A stretch of DNA of 64,000 nt from JALYYC01 sp039922495 (GTDB lineage Bacteria > Chloroflexota > Dormibacteria > CF-121). A program made the position numbers and the translations under genes. Numbering within the stretch: the first letter of the stretch is position 1; every line of letters starts with the position of its first letter. Of the stretch, positions 6,665 to 14,656 are shown piece after piece. The stretch lies in the NCBI GenBank assembly GCA_039922495.1, contig JBDTEO010000015.1, forward strand, positions 1 to 64,000, in the 5' to 3' direction. The notes beneath the pieces are model-generated. The model did not search any database. It was not told the origin of the DNA and was given only the letters and a program-made list of their open reading frames with translations.

Positions 6665-9589
6665 CTATAATGATCGCGGCGGAAGGCTGACCACTTCGCG
6701 CCGTTGCGGCGACAGGGCTGGGTCCTCCCGCAGGGCGAGGCCCACGGTCTCCTCGATCGTCATCGTCACGCTGGCTCGCCATTGTTCCTCGAAGGCGGCC
6801 TCGCCAAGCGCGGCCTGGACGGCCCGAACCAGGCGGTCGTGGTCCGCCATCTCATAGGGCCGCAGGGGGGAACCGATGCGATCCCGCAGGGTGGCCGCGC
6901 TGGCGTAGAGGGTGGCTGCCCGCGGCCATTGGCCCATCTTCGCGGCAATCGCGGCCAGGTTCTCGAGGCAGCGGGAGATGCCGAACTGCTCGGTAGTGTC
7001 GAATTTCGACAGGGCACTCCGGAGAAGGGTGCTGGCCTCGTCGGCGTTCTCCTGCAGCCCCGCGATGATGCCGAGCTCGCACAGGCTCTCGGCTTCGAAC
7101 TCGGTGATATTCACCTCGCGCGACAGTTCGAGACTTTCCTGCAGGAGCGCGGTGGCGCGTTCCCAGTCACCCTGGCAGCGGGCGACGATGCCGAGCAGGC
7201 GGAGCGTGCTGGCGACGTCGACCTTGTCTTTGGCTTCGCGCACGAGGAGGAGACTTTCTTCGAGGAGTGAGGAGGCCGGGGCATAGTGCTCCTGGGCCAG
7301 CTCGACTTCTCCCATCAACTGGAGCGCGATCCCGATCTCACGGGTATCCTGCGCCTCGCGCGCGAGGGCGAGCGCCTCCTCGAGGAGGGACATCGCCCGG
7401 GGATAGTCACCGCGGGCCAGCGCCCCGAAGCCCAGGTGAGTCAGGGCGAAGCCGATCCAGGGCTTGTCCCCGGTCTTTCGGAAGAGGGCGAGGCTTTCCC
7501 CGTGCAATCGTTCGGCGCGTTCGTAGTCGTCCTGGGCGTGGAGAGCGGCCGCAAGGTTCTGCAGCGCAAAGGCCCGGCCCCAGTCGTCGCCGAGCTCTTC
7601 GTAGATGGCCAGGCTCTCCCGCTGGCGCAGGATCCCCTCGGCGTACGCACCCTGGTAGCTGGTCAACAGCCCATGCCAGGCGAGCGCCCGCGCGCGCAAG
7701 GCCGTACGCGCTTTGCCGCCGGCCCGCAGCGCGCGGTCAAGCCAGTCGCGGCCCTCGTTAAAGCGTCCACGGGCCCGCCAGAAAAGGCCGAGCGATGCCG
7801 CGAATTCCAGCGCCTGTTCCGCCTCGCCGGCGGCGAGGCAGCATTCGAAGGCCGCCCGGAGGTTCTCGAGCTCAGTCTCCAGCCGTTCGAACCACGCGAG
7901 CTGGTTCGGACCGTGGAGTTCCTGTTCGCCGTGGCGGGCGACCTCGAGAAACCACTCGCGATGCCGGGTTTGCAGCGGCCGGTCCTCACTGGCTGCCGTG
8001 ACCCGTTCGGCGACATACTGCCGGATGGTTTCGAGCAGGCGGTATCGGGGCACATCCCGCTCCTCGTCCACGACGAGCAGCGACTTGGCCGCCAGGGCGT
8101 CGAGCAGGTCGAGGATTTCGTCGGCGGTCAAGGGGTCCCAGGCGCAAACCTCCTCGGCCGCCTCGAGCCGGAACCCGCCGGCAAAAATCGAGAGCCGGCG
8201 CAGGAGGGCCCGCTCGGATTCTCCGAGCAGCCCGAAGCTCCAGTCGATGGCCGCCCGCAGGGTCTGCTGGCGGGGGAGCGTGCGGCTCCCGCCGGTCAGC
8301 ACGCGGAAGCGGTCCTTCAGGCGGACGGCGAGTTGGTCGACGGTCAGCATCTTGAGCCGGGCCGCCGCCAGCTCGATGGCGAGCGGGATGCCATCGAGGT
8401 CGTGGCAGACCTGGCTGACCAGCGGCATCGTCTTCTCGGTCAAGGCGAACGACGGGTTGACCGCACGGGCCCGGTCGGTAAAGAGCGTGATGGCGGCGGA
8501 CTCGGCTACGATCTCCAGGGGCAGCATCCGCTTGGGGTCCGGCACGGTAAGCGAAGGGACCTTCCAGACGGTCTCGCCCGTGACGCCCAGACCCTGGCGG
8601 CTGGTCGCGACGATGCGGAGCTGCGGGCATTCCTGCAACAGCGCCTCGGCCAGCTCCGCGCTGGGTTCGATGAGATGCTCGCAGTTATCAAGGATCAAAA
8701 GCACCTCGCGGGTGTGCAGGTACTCGATCAGGGTTGCGGTCGGGGAGCGCCCCGGTTGTTCTCGCAGACCGAAGACCGTCAGGACTGTGGGCGCCACCAG
8801 GCCCGGATCGGAGATGGCGGCCAGCTCGGTGAGCCAGACACCCTGTGAGTACGACTCGATCACCTCGGCGCCAAGCTGGATGGCCAGGCTCGTCTTGCCC
8901 ATGCCGCCGGGCCCGGCTAGAGTAACGAGCCGCTCGTGCGCCAGCAAGGCATGCAGCTCGGCCAGCTCGTCGCGTCGGCCGACGAAGCTGGTCAGCCGGA
9001 GCGGCAGGTTGTTGCGACGAAGATTCAGGCTCTTCAGCGGCGGAAACTCTGAGGGCAGGCCGCCAATATCGAGCTGGAAGATGCGCTCCGGTCGGGGCAG
9101 GTCCTTCAGGCGATGCTCCCCAAGGTCGCGAAGGCTGATATCCGAGGCCAGCGCCTTCTCGATCAGGGCATGGGTCGGCTCGGAGAGGACGACCTGACCG
9201 CCGTGGCCGGTCGCCGCGATTCGCGCTGCCCGGTGCACTTCCAGCCCGATGTAGTCGCTGCCAACCACGCGGGCGTCGCCGGTATGGAGGCCCATGCGGA
9301 CCCGCACGGGAAAGCCCTCCGGCCAGGTCTCGGCCGCGAGCTCGCGCTGGGCGGTAACCACGGCGTCGACCGCCTTCACGGCACTGGCGAAGACGACAAA
9401 GAAGGAGTCGCCTTCAGTCCCCATCTCGTAGCCGTCGTTGGCGGTGATCGCCCGGCGCATTACGCGTCGTTGCGCCGCGAGCACGTCGATCCAGCGTTCA
9501 CCGAGCTCCTGGACCATCAGGGTGGAGCCCTCGATATCGGTGAACAAGAACGTCACGGTGCCGGTCGGTAGTGTCCGCTCGGCGTTCAT
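6665..9589 (-). CDS. class III adenylate/guanylate cyclase-NB-ARC-TPR protein
   Basis: A 974-residue cytoplasmic signalling protein. Residues 8-175 form a class III nucleotidyl cyclase domain with both metal-binding aspartates (D18 in LFTDIEGS, D61 in EGDSFFVVF). An NB-ARC/AP-ATPase follows: Walker A GPGGMGKT at 226-233, Walker B LLILDNCEH, and the GIPLAIELAAARL motif. From about 590 to 940 TPR-type helical repeats fill the rest. The layout is that of a ligand-controlled, ATP-driven oligomerising switch with a cyclase output, and is expanded in Chloroflexota and some actinobacteria. Whether it makes cAMP or cGMP is not decidable. It ends 3 kb from a membrane protein with two cNMP-binding domains and 4 kb further lies a Crp-type regulator, both possible receivers. 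Confidence 0.9.
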   Translation of the reverse strand: MNAERTLPTGTVTFLFTDIEGSTLMVQELGERWIDVLAAQRRVMRRAITANDGYEMGTEGDSFFVVFASAVKAVDAVVTAQRELAAETWPEGFPVRVRMGLHTGDARVVGSDYIGLEVHRAARIAATGHGGQVVLSEPTHALIEKALASDISLRDLGEHRLKDLPRPERIFQLDIGGLPSEFPPLKSLNLRRNNLPLRLTSFVGRRDELAELHALLAHERLVTLAGPGGMGKTSLAIQLGAEVIESYSQGVWLTELAAISDPGLVAPTVLTVFGLREQPGRSPTATLIEYLHTREVLLILDNCEHLIEPSAELAEALLQECPQLRIVATSRQGLGVTGETVWKVPSLTVPDPKRMLPLEIVAESAAITLFTDRARAVNPSFALTEKTMPLVSQVCHDLDGIPLAIELAAARLKMLTVDQLAVRLKDRFRVLTGGSRTLPRQQTLRAAIDWSFGLLGESERALLRRLSIFAGGFRLEAAEEVCAWDPLTADEILDLLDALAAKSLLVVDEERDVPRYRLLETIRQYVAERVTAASEDRPLQTRHREWFLEVARHGEQELHGPNQLAWFERLETELENLRAAFECCLAAGEAEQALEFAASLGLFWRARGRFNEGRDWLDRALRAGGKARTALRARALAWHGLLTSYQGAYAEGILRQRESLAIYEELGDDWGRAFALQNLAAALHAQDDYERAERLHGESLALFRKTGDKPWIGFALTHLGFGALARGDYPRAMSLLEEALALAREAQDTREIGIALQLMGEVELAQEHYAPASSLLEESLLLVREAKDKVDVASTLRLLGIVARCQGDWERATALLQESLELSREVNITEFEAESLCELGIIAGLQENADEASTLLRSALSKFDTTEQFGISRCLENLAAIAAKMGQWPRAATLYASAATLRDRIGSPLRPYEMADHDRLVRAVQAALGEAAFEEQWRASVTMTIEETVGLALREDPALSPQRREVVSLPPRSL

Positions 9590-9670
9590 GGGTTTTGTGC
9601 TGCGCAGCTTACGCGGTCGAGGCTGTCATCGGGCCGGCCCGGGCAGTGATCCCAGGCCGGCCGCGGTCGT

Positions 9671-10825
9671 TCAGGCAGTAGACAGATGAGCCGGCCGCGT
9701 ACTCGGGTTCAGCTGCGCCGTCTCGAGTGCCTGCCGCGCGTTCGAGAGGCTTATCCCGCAGTCCGGGCAAGGCGGCGGGCAATTGGGTAGCGTCTGGACT
9801 ACGTCCCCCTCGCCCCCCACCGTGACGGTTGGGCAAGGCACGCAAGCGCCACTGATGCATTCCTGCCCGGTTGCACACATGGGACTCGAGCACGTATTCG
9901 TGATCTTCGCTCCGTTCTGGTTGATCGTCTCCCGCACCTTGCAGTTTCCTGCGGTCGCCGGCGTCACGACACAGTGCGCCGTGTTGTCGGCGAACTGGGC
10001 GGCGCCCATCATGGCTTTCTGCGAAACGTCCTGGTGCAAATCAACGTTGACCTGGCTCCCATCGAAGAAGTTGCAACAATGCGGGTCGGCAATCTGCGAC
10101 TGGTTGTCTTTGTTGGGGCCGTCCTGATTCTGATCAACGTCCTGGTGGATGGTGGCGTGAGTCGCGCCCGCGGTGTGCTGGTCGAGGTGGCTTGACTGTC
10201 CAACCGTCTGGCTTTGCAGGGCCGTGCTATCGCCGGTCTTTTCTTTCTGCTTACCTGCCTGGTTCAGGTGGATCATGTTCGCACCGTCGGCGTTGGTCTG
10301 GAGGATCGTCACACCGGGCTCGCCCGTACCTGGACGGAACCCCTGATCACTCGTCTGCGTCTGGTTGCCGGCGGCGTCGGTCGACTGGCTCAGCGTCTGG
10401 TCGGTGCCGGCGTCGTTCAACCCCGAGGCATTGGTCTGGGTGATCGTCACCCGCTGCTGGCCAGTCTGCTCGGCGCCATTCTTCTGGCGGATCTCCTGAA
10501 CCACGACCGCGTGGTTGTTGCCGGTGGTATTGGTCTGCTCGATCATGCAGGTCTCAACCATCGCCGGGGCCGAGCTCTGCTCGATGCAGCGGGCCTCGTT
10601 GTTGCCAGGCCCGGCCTGGGTGATCATGCAGGAGATCGCGATCGGCGCCCCAGTCCCCTCGTCGTACGTGATTTTACCAAAACCTGGATCGCAAATGACG
10701 CTTGCCGCCGCCACGTCGCTGGCCCCATCGCCGGGTGCGGCCAGGGCTGTCGCGCCGCTGGAAAGAGCAAAAAATAGCACGCTCCCGATGGTCGCCGCGG
10801 ATGCGACGAAACGCCTGGTCCCCAT
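9671..10825 (-). CDS. secreted Q/N-rich protein with curlin-like repeats
   Basis: A 384-residue exported protein: a signal peptide ends near ALAAPGDG (about residue 30). The body is very rich in Gln, Asn, Thr and Gly and shows repeats built as hydrophobic-x-Q-T-N-x-x-G-x-N, for example ITQAGPGNNEARCIEQ, IEQTNTTGNNHAVVVQE, ITQTNASGLND and ILQTNADGANM. This resembles the Q-x-G-x-x-N spacing of curlin repeats that stack into amyloid. The last 80 residues are Cys-rich (about ten Cys with CPPPCPDC). No CsgB/CsgG-like partner is visible nearby. It is divergent from the PqqD-M50-cNMP gene with a shared 150-base control region. I infer a surface fibre or matrix protein; homology to curlin is a pattern judgement only. 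Confidence 0.6.
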   Translation of the reverse strand: MGTRRFVASAATIGSVLFFALSSGATALAAPGDGASDVAAASVICDPGFGKITYDEGTGAPIAISCMITQAGPGNNEARCIEQSSAPAMVETCMIEQTNTTGNNHAVVVQEIRQKNGAEQTGQQRVTITQTNASGLNDAGTDQTLSQSTDAAGNQTQTSDQGFRPGTGEPGVTILQTNADGANMIHLNQAGKQKEKTGDSTALQSQTVGQSSHLDQHTAGATHATIHQDVDQNQDGPNKDNQSQIADPHCCNFFDGSQVNVDLHQDVSQKAMMGAAQFADNTAHCVVTPATAGNCKVRETINQNGAKITNTCSSPMCATGQECISGACVPCPTVTVGGEGDVVQTLPNCPPPCPDCGISLSNARQALETAQLNPSTRPAHLSTA

Positions 10826-10926
10826 ATTTGTTTCCTCCGTTCCCCTAACTGTCCGTTGCCGGAAATGAACGCTGCGTGTTCAGCCGCCATCGTAGCCATC
10901 GGCTAGGTAAATGTAAACCCCCTATC

Positions 10927-10955
10927 TTGACGCGGAGTGAACCGCCATGCATAGT
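10927..10955 (+). promoter_or_regulatory. promoter of the PqqD-M50-cNMP operon
   Basis: -35 TTGACG (10927-10932), 17-base spacer, -10 CATAGT (10950-10955), followed by the ribosome site AGGAGGG (10964-10970) and the GTG at 10976. The spacing is ideal; the -10 box is weak, consistent with an activator-dependent promoter. Confidence 0.5.
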
Positions 10956-10975
10956 CCACGGCTAGGAGGGACCTG

Positions 10976-13162
10976 GTGAGTTCAAGCCGCTCAACTGTCG
11001 AGCTAGAGTCGTCAGCGGCCGCGACCGCCCTTTCCGTGTGGGATCAGCTCGCCGAGCGAGCGAGTCCGGGCGACTACCGTCCAATGCTTCGGTCCGATCT
11101 CACCTGGGTTCGGATGAAGACCCGCCATGGTTTGCCGAACATCATGCTGGCGGACCGACCCCGCAAGTACCTCCGGCTGAGCGAGCGCGACGACCAGCTG
11201 GCCCAGCTGATGGACGGCAGCCGGCGGGTTGCCGACCTGGTGGTCGAATACTTCCGCCGCTACGGCAGCTTCGGCTTCCGACAGGTCACCGACCTCGTGA
11301 CCCTCCTTCGGCAGGCCGGCTTTCTCACCGACCCGCCTCGCGACATCTATAAGGACCTCGGCGAGGAGTTGAATCCGGCCGCGCCGGTGAAGCAGCGGCG
11401 CTGGATGGAAGGGAGCGGGCTGCGGATGAAGTTTCCCGTCCGCGGCATCGACGGACTCGTGACCCGATACCACGACACGGTCGGGCGCTTTATCTTCACG
11501 CCGGTGTTCCTCTGGGCCAGCGTGGTCGTCACCATCGTCGGGCTCGGCGCCTTTGTGCGGGAGCTGCTCACGGGCCGGGACCCCTTTGCGCCGATCGCCG
11601 GCTCCGGGCTGATCGGCGTTCTGGCCCTGGTGATCGCCTACTACTTCGTGATCTTCATCCACGAGAGTGCCCACGCGCTCACCTGCAAGCACTATGGCCG
11701 GATGGTTCCCAAGGGCGGCTTCATGCTCTATTACCTGATGCCGGCGTTTTACGTCGACGTCACCGACTCCTGGCTCGAGCCGTGGCGCCGCCGGATCGCG
11801 ATCTTCTGGGCCGGGCCCTACTCCGGGTTCATCCTGGCCGGCGCGAGTGCCCTCGGGGCCACCGCGCTGGGCACCGGGCTTATCGGCACCGTCCTCTTCA
11901 AGCTGGCCGTTGCCGCCTACCTGACGAACCTGCTGAACCTGATGCCGCTTCTGCTCTGGGACGGGTACTGGATTCTCGAGCAATGGCTGGAGATCCCCGA
12001 CCTTCGGGTCCGGGCGCTCACCTTTATCAAGGGGCCGCTATGGAGCCAGCTCTGGACGCGTCGGCGGCTCACCGGTCGTGAGACCTTCTTCGCGATCTTT
12101 GGCCTGCTGTCGGCGGCATATTCGTTTGCTTCGATCTTCCTCGCCTACCTGTACTGGCGGCGCCGGCTGGGGCCGATCATCCGGCCGCTCTGGCTGACCC
12201 CGGGCCTGCTGTCCAAGGTGATCGCGGTCGGGCTGGTCGCGGCGATCGGCATCCCGCTCAGCATGAAATTTGGACGGCGCCTGTGGGGCTACCGTCGGGT
12301 CGTCATGAGCGCGCCGGCCGCGGCGAGGAAGGCGATCTTCACCATCCGGATGAGCGACCGCCTGCGCCTGCTGGAAGGGCTGGCCTTCTTGCGGAGCCTG
12401 CCGCAGAAGAGCCTCGAACGCCTTGCCGGGAGCGCGAAGGTCCGAGAAATCCCGGCCGGCGCGACCGTCGTGCGGCAGGGAGACCGGGGCGACGAGTTCT
12501 TCATCATCGCGGCCGGCCAGGCTGCCCTCCTGGTCCGGGAACAAAACGAGGATCGGATTGTCGGCAAGATGACCCTCGGGGACTTCTTTGGCGAACGCGC
12601 GCTGCTCAAGCGCGGCGTCCGCGAGGCCACCGTCAAGGCCGAAACGCCGCTCAAGCTCCTGGTGTTCCCTTCGAAGGCGTTCTGGAGTGAATTGGCCGGG
12701 CCGGTCGAATGGGAGTCTCGGGTGCGTGGCGCACTCGAGGAGCGGGACCGGCTGCGGGCGCTGCCGATCTTTGCCGATACGGCGCCGCGGCAGTTGGATC
12801 TGCTGGCGGTTAAGCTCCAGGTCGAGCGCGTTGCGCCTGGCCAGGTGCTGGTCAAGCAGGGTGATCCGGGCGACTCGTTCTATATCGTCCGCGAGGGGAC
12901 TGTCGAGGTGATCATGCGAAAGGAGCGGAGCCGCCGCCGCGTCGCCACGCTGAAGCCCGGAGACTTCTTTGGGGAGATCGCGTTGCTTCGCGATACGCCG
13001 CGAAACGCCACAGTCCAGGGGCTGGAAGCCGGCTCGGTCTGGAGGCTCGAGCGGCAGGATTTTCGTGACCTGCTCGGGCGTTATCTCGACCTGGAGGGGC
13101 AGATCGCCGGCATCGCCGCTTCCCGGACGCCCCGGGGCCATTCCATGCGAGGGGCGGCCTGA
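10976..13162 (+). CDS. PqqD-like/M50 metalloprotease/double cNMP-binding membrane protein
   Basis: A 728-residue multidomain protein. Residues 40-120 resemble a PqqD-type peptide-binding winged helix (KYLRLSERDDQLAQLMDG ... LLRQAGFL). A membrane part (about 165-430, some seven helices) contains HESAH at 229-233 and LLLWDGY near 329, the HEXXH and (N)xDG motifs of M50 site-2-type proteases. The C-terminal half holds two cyclic-nucleotide-binding domains (about 455-575 and 585-710), each with the FGERAL or FGEIALL phosphate-binding cassette. M50 proteins with a PqqD-like front are known from peptide-modification loci; adding two cNMP domains suggests protease activity gated by cAMP or cGMP. It overlaps the next gene by one base (TGATG) and leads an operon with a zinc-finger and an NHLP-leader-like gene. 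Confidence 0.85.
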   Translation: MSSSRSTVELESSAAATALSVWDQLAERASPGDYRPMLRSDLTWVRMKTRHGLPNIMLADRPRKYLRLSERDDQLAQLMDGSRRVADLVVEYFRRYGSFGFRQVTDLVTLLRQAGFLTDPPRDIYKDLGEELNPAAPVKQRRWMEGSGLRMKFPVRGIDGLVTRYHDTVGRFIFTPVFLWASVVVTIVGLGAFVRELLTGRDPFAPIAGSGLIGVLALVIAYYFVIFIHESAHALTCKHYGRMVPKGGFMLYYLMPAFYVDVTDSWLEPWRRRIAIFWAGPYSGFILAGASALGATALGTGLIGTVLFKLAVAAYLTNLLNLMPLLLWDGYWILEQWLEIPDLRVRALTFIKGPLWSQLWTRRRLTGRETFFAIFGLLSAAYSFASIFLAYLYWRRRLGPIIRPLWLTPGLLSKVIAVGLVAAIGIPLSMKFGRRLWGYRRVVMSAPAAARKAIFTIRMSDRLRLLEGLAFLRSLPQKSLERLAGSAKVREIPAGATVVRQGDRGDEFFIIAAGQAALLVREQNEDRIVGKMTLGDFFGERALLKRGVREATVKAETPLKLLVFPSKAFWSELAGPVEWESRVRGALEERDRLRALPIFADTAPRQLDLLAVKLQVERVAPGQVLVKQGDPGDSFYIVREGTVEVIMRKERSRRRVATLKPGDFFGEIALLRDTPRNATVQGLEAGSVWRLERQDFRDLLGRYLDLEGQIAGIAASRTPRGHSMRGAA

Positions 13163-13398
13163 TGCAGTGCTGGATCTGCGCCTCGCCCGCCAATGGGACC
13201 TGCCGGTTCTGCGGGCGGGCGGTCTGCCGCGAGGACGCCAAGACCCATCCATTCGTGCTCGAGGTCTATCCCAGCAATGGCAACCTTTACGGCCTGGCGG
13301 TCGAAGACGCCCTGCATTGCGGTGTCTGCAAGCCGCGATCGGAACCGGTCCTGATGGACTTTCTCAACCAGCCGAAGCCGCCGGTGAGTGACAAATGA
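13162..13398 (+). CDS. small zinc-binding (B-box-like) protein
   Basis: A 78-residue soluble protein with Cys at 3, 6, 14, 17 and 22 and a later CxxC (CGVC), arranged as CWICASPANGTCRFCGRAVC, like a B-box or treble-clef zinc finger. No enzyme motif is seen. Its ATG overlaps the TGA of the M50-cNMP gene, so the two are translationally coupled and probably act together. A scaffold or substrate-adapter role is possible but is inference from context only. Confidence 0.7.
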   Translation: MQCWICASPANGTCRFCGRAVCREDAKTHPFVLEVYPSNGNLYGLAVEDALHCGVCKPRSEPVLMDFLNQPKPPVSDK

Positions 13399-13487
13399 CA
13401 CACGAGAAACGTGTCGCGCGTCGCTTCCCCAGCAGCGCCGTGAGCCGATACTTCGCACCACGAGCCCGATAAGAAGGAGGTGAAACC

Positions 13488-13862
13488 ATGAGCAAGGAAG
13501 TCCTAGAGCAGGTGGTTTTGAAGGCGTCCAGTGATGCGCGCTTCCGGAGTCAGCTGAACGACAACTTCGAAGCCGCCATCCGGCCGTACGACCTCAGCCC
13601 CGATGAGAAGTCAAAGCTACGGAGCGGGATCGCCGGCGCGATCGGTGACGACCGTGAGGTACGGCGGACGATGGCAGCGAGCCACGCGCAGTCCAGCGAG
13701 ACCGCCAGTAACCAGGCAGCCTCCAACGAAGCACTGTCTCACCAGGCGGCGACGAACGAGGTCGCGTCGAACGAGGTCGCGTCGAATGAGGTTGCCTCCA
13801 ACGAGGTGGCGTCCAGCGAGGTCGCGTCGAACGAAGTCGCCAGCAAGTTGTCGATGGAGTAG
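13488..13862 (+). CDS. NHLP-leader-like protein with nine ASNEV-type pentads
   Basis: A 124-residue acidic protein after a near-perfect ribosome site (AAGGAGGTGA, 13474-13483). Residues 1-55 look like the Os1348/nitrile-hydratase-like leader (NHLP) clan: EVLEQVVLKASSDARFRSQL, then a YDLSPDEKSKL segment. Residues 72-116 are nine consecutive pentads of the form x-A-S-N-E/Q (TASNQ AASNE ALSHQ AATNE, then VASNE repeats) and the protein ends VASKLSME. NHLP-type leaders are recognised in peptide (RiPP) biosynthesis, where PqqD-like domains bind leaders; a PqqD-like domain is encoded two genes upstream. There is no Cys-rich core and no clear double-Gly cleavage site, so a classical RiPP precursor is not proven; a regulatory or structural substrate of the protease is equally possible. 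Confidence 0.7.
   Translation: MSKEVLEQVVLKASSDARFRSQLNDNFEAAIRPYDLSPDEKSKLRSGIAGAIGDDREVRRTMAASHAQSSETASNQAASNEALSHQAATNEVASNEVASNEVASNEVASSEVASNEVASKLSME
13701..13835 (+). repeat. nine in-frame 15-base tandem repeats
   Basis: Nine 15-base units coding for x-A-S-N-E-type pentads. Units 5-9 are nearly identical in DNA (gaggtcgcgtcgaac pattern), the first four are diverged, so the array is growing by recent duplication at its 3' side. Confidence 0.85.
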
Positions 13863-13883
13863 CGCTTCCCGAAGCATGCTTTG

Positions 13884-13911
13884 GGGCAGCCCGCGCTGGC
13901 TGCCCTTTTTC
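13884..13911. terminator. bidirectional intrinsic terminator
   Basis: Perfect stem GGGCAGCC (13884-13891) / GGCTGCCC (13898-13905), loop of six, then five T on the + strand. It separates the convergent pentad-protein and Crp/Fnr genes. Confidence 0.85.
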
Positions 13912-13922
13912 TTTGCCTGCGT

Positions 13923-14612
13923 TCAGGCGAGCTTTCGAAGTTCGGCCGGCCGGACGATCGTGATGAAGCCCTTCTCGAGCGCGATATCGCCGCGGGCGAC
14001 GAGCCGGGCGAGGGCCCGGTTCACGTTTTCGCGACTCGCGCCGACCATGCCGGCCAGCGTCCGCTGGGTCAGCCGCATCCGGATTCGCCGACCCTGGGCG
14101 CTGGCTTCACCCTGCGACTCCGATAGGTCCAGCAGCTTCTTCGCGACGCGGCCGGGGATGTCGAGGAACGCCGCCTCCGAAAAGGTCTCGTCGGTGGCGC
14201 GGATGTAGGTGCTGAAGAGCGTGACCAGGTGGCGCACAGCTTTCGGATGCGCGTCGAGGAAGGAGAGGAATGCCTCGCGCCCGAGCGTCAGGCACTCGGT
14301 CGTCTCCATCGCCTGGGCGTCGGCCGCTCGCACCGATCGCTCGTCGAAGAGGGCAAGCTCACCAAAGGTATCGCCCGGCAAGAGGACCGCATAGACGACC
14401 TCTTCGCCGCCACGACCGATGTGGCCGATCTTGACCTGTCCGCTGACGATGATGTGCAGGACATTTCCTGGGTCGCCTTCGTGGAAGATGGTGGCGCCCC
14501 GCGGAAAGTTCCTCGACTTCACGCTGGCAGCGAGCGGCTCGAGCTGATCGGCCGGGAACCCCTTGAACAGCGCCGTCGCGGAAAGAACCGTGACCGGGTT
14601 CATAGGGGACAT
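13923..14612 (-). CDS. Crp/Fnr-family transcription regulator
   Basis: A 229-residue regulator with an N-terminal cNMP-binding-type beta-barrel (FPRGATIFHEGDPG, later PGDTFGELALFDERSVRAADA) and a C-terminal winged helix (TQRTLAGMVGASRENVNRALARL). The barrel keeps the FGELALF and R-A-A segment of cyclic-nucleotide binders, so cAMP or cGMP is the likely ligand. No Cys cluster of Fnr type is present. The start is set at the ATG at 14612; an upstream ATG at 14627 would lie inside the promoter of the divergent ArsR gene, and another ATG follows at 14603. It is convergent with the pentad-protein operon and divergent from arsR, and could regulate either. Confidence 0.88.
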   Translation of the reverse strand: MSPMNPVTVLSATALFKGFPADQLEPLAASVKSRNFPRGATIFHEGDPGNVLHIIVSGQVKIGHIGRGGEEVVYAVLLPGDTFGELALFDERSVRAADAQAMETTECLTLGREAFLSFLDAHPKAVRHLVTLFSTYIRATDETFSEAAFLDIPGRVAKKLLDLSESQGEASAQGRRIRMRLTQRTLAGMVGASRENVNRALARLVARGDIALEKGFITIVRPAELRKLA

Positions 14613-14620
14613 TTTGCGCC

Positions 14621-14650
14621 TTGACATGTGACCATTGGGTCACGTATGCT
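14621..14650 (+). promoter_or_regulatory. arsR promoter with operator filling the spacer
   Basis: -35 TTGACA (14621-14626), 18-base spacer, -10 TATGCT (14645-14650). The spacer is a perfect inverted repeat GTGACC-ATTG-GGTCAC (14628-14643), so a bound dimer would block polymerase. The expected transcript start is at 14656-14657, that is at the GTG start codon, giving a leaderless message. Confidence 0.75.
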
Positions 14651-14656
14651 GACGCC

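Noticed and set aside
8000..9197. Long plus-strand frames opposite the cyclase-NB-ARC gene
   Set aside because: They are open only because of codon bias of the gene on the minus strand; their products are Arg/Ser-rich without domains.
13701..13835. CRISPR-like or minisatellite array
   Set aside because: The 15-base repeats are contiguous without spacers and stay in frame inside a coding sequence.
13488..13862. A classical RiPP precursor with a Gly-Gly cleavage site
   Set aside because: No double-Gly site and no Cys/Ser/Thr core of lanthipeptide or thiopeptide type; only the leader-like part and the neighbouring PqqD-like domain support the idea.
14627..14644. E. coli-type CRP site in the arsR promoter
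   Set aside because: TGTGA and TCACG are separated by eight bases, not six, and the repeat fits better as a GTGACC-n4-GGTCAC operator.
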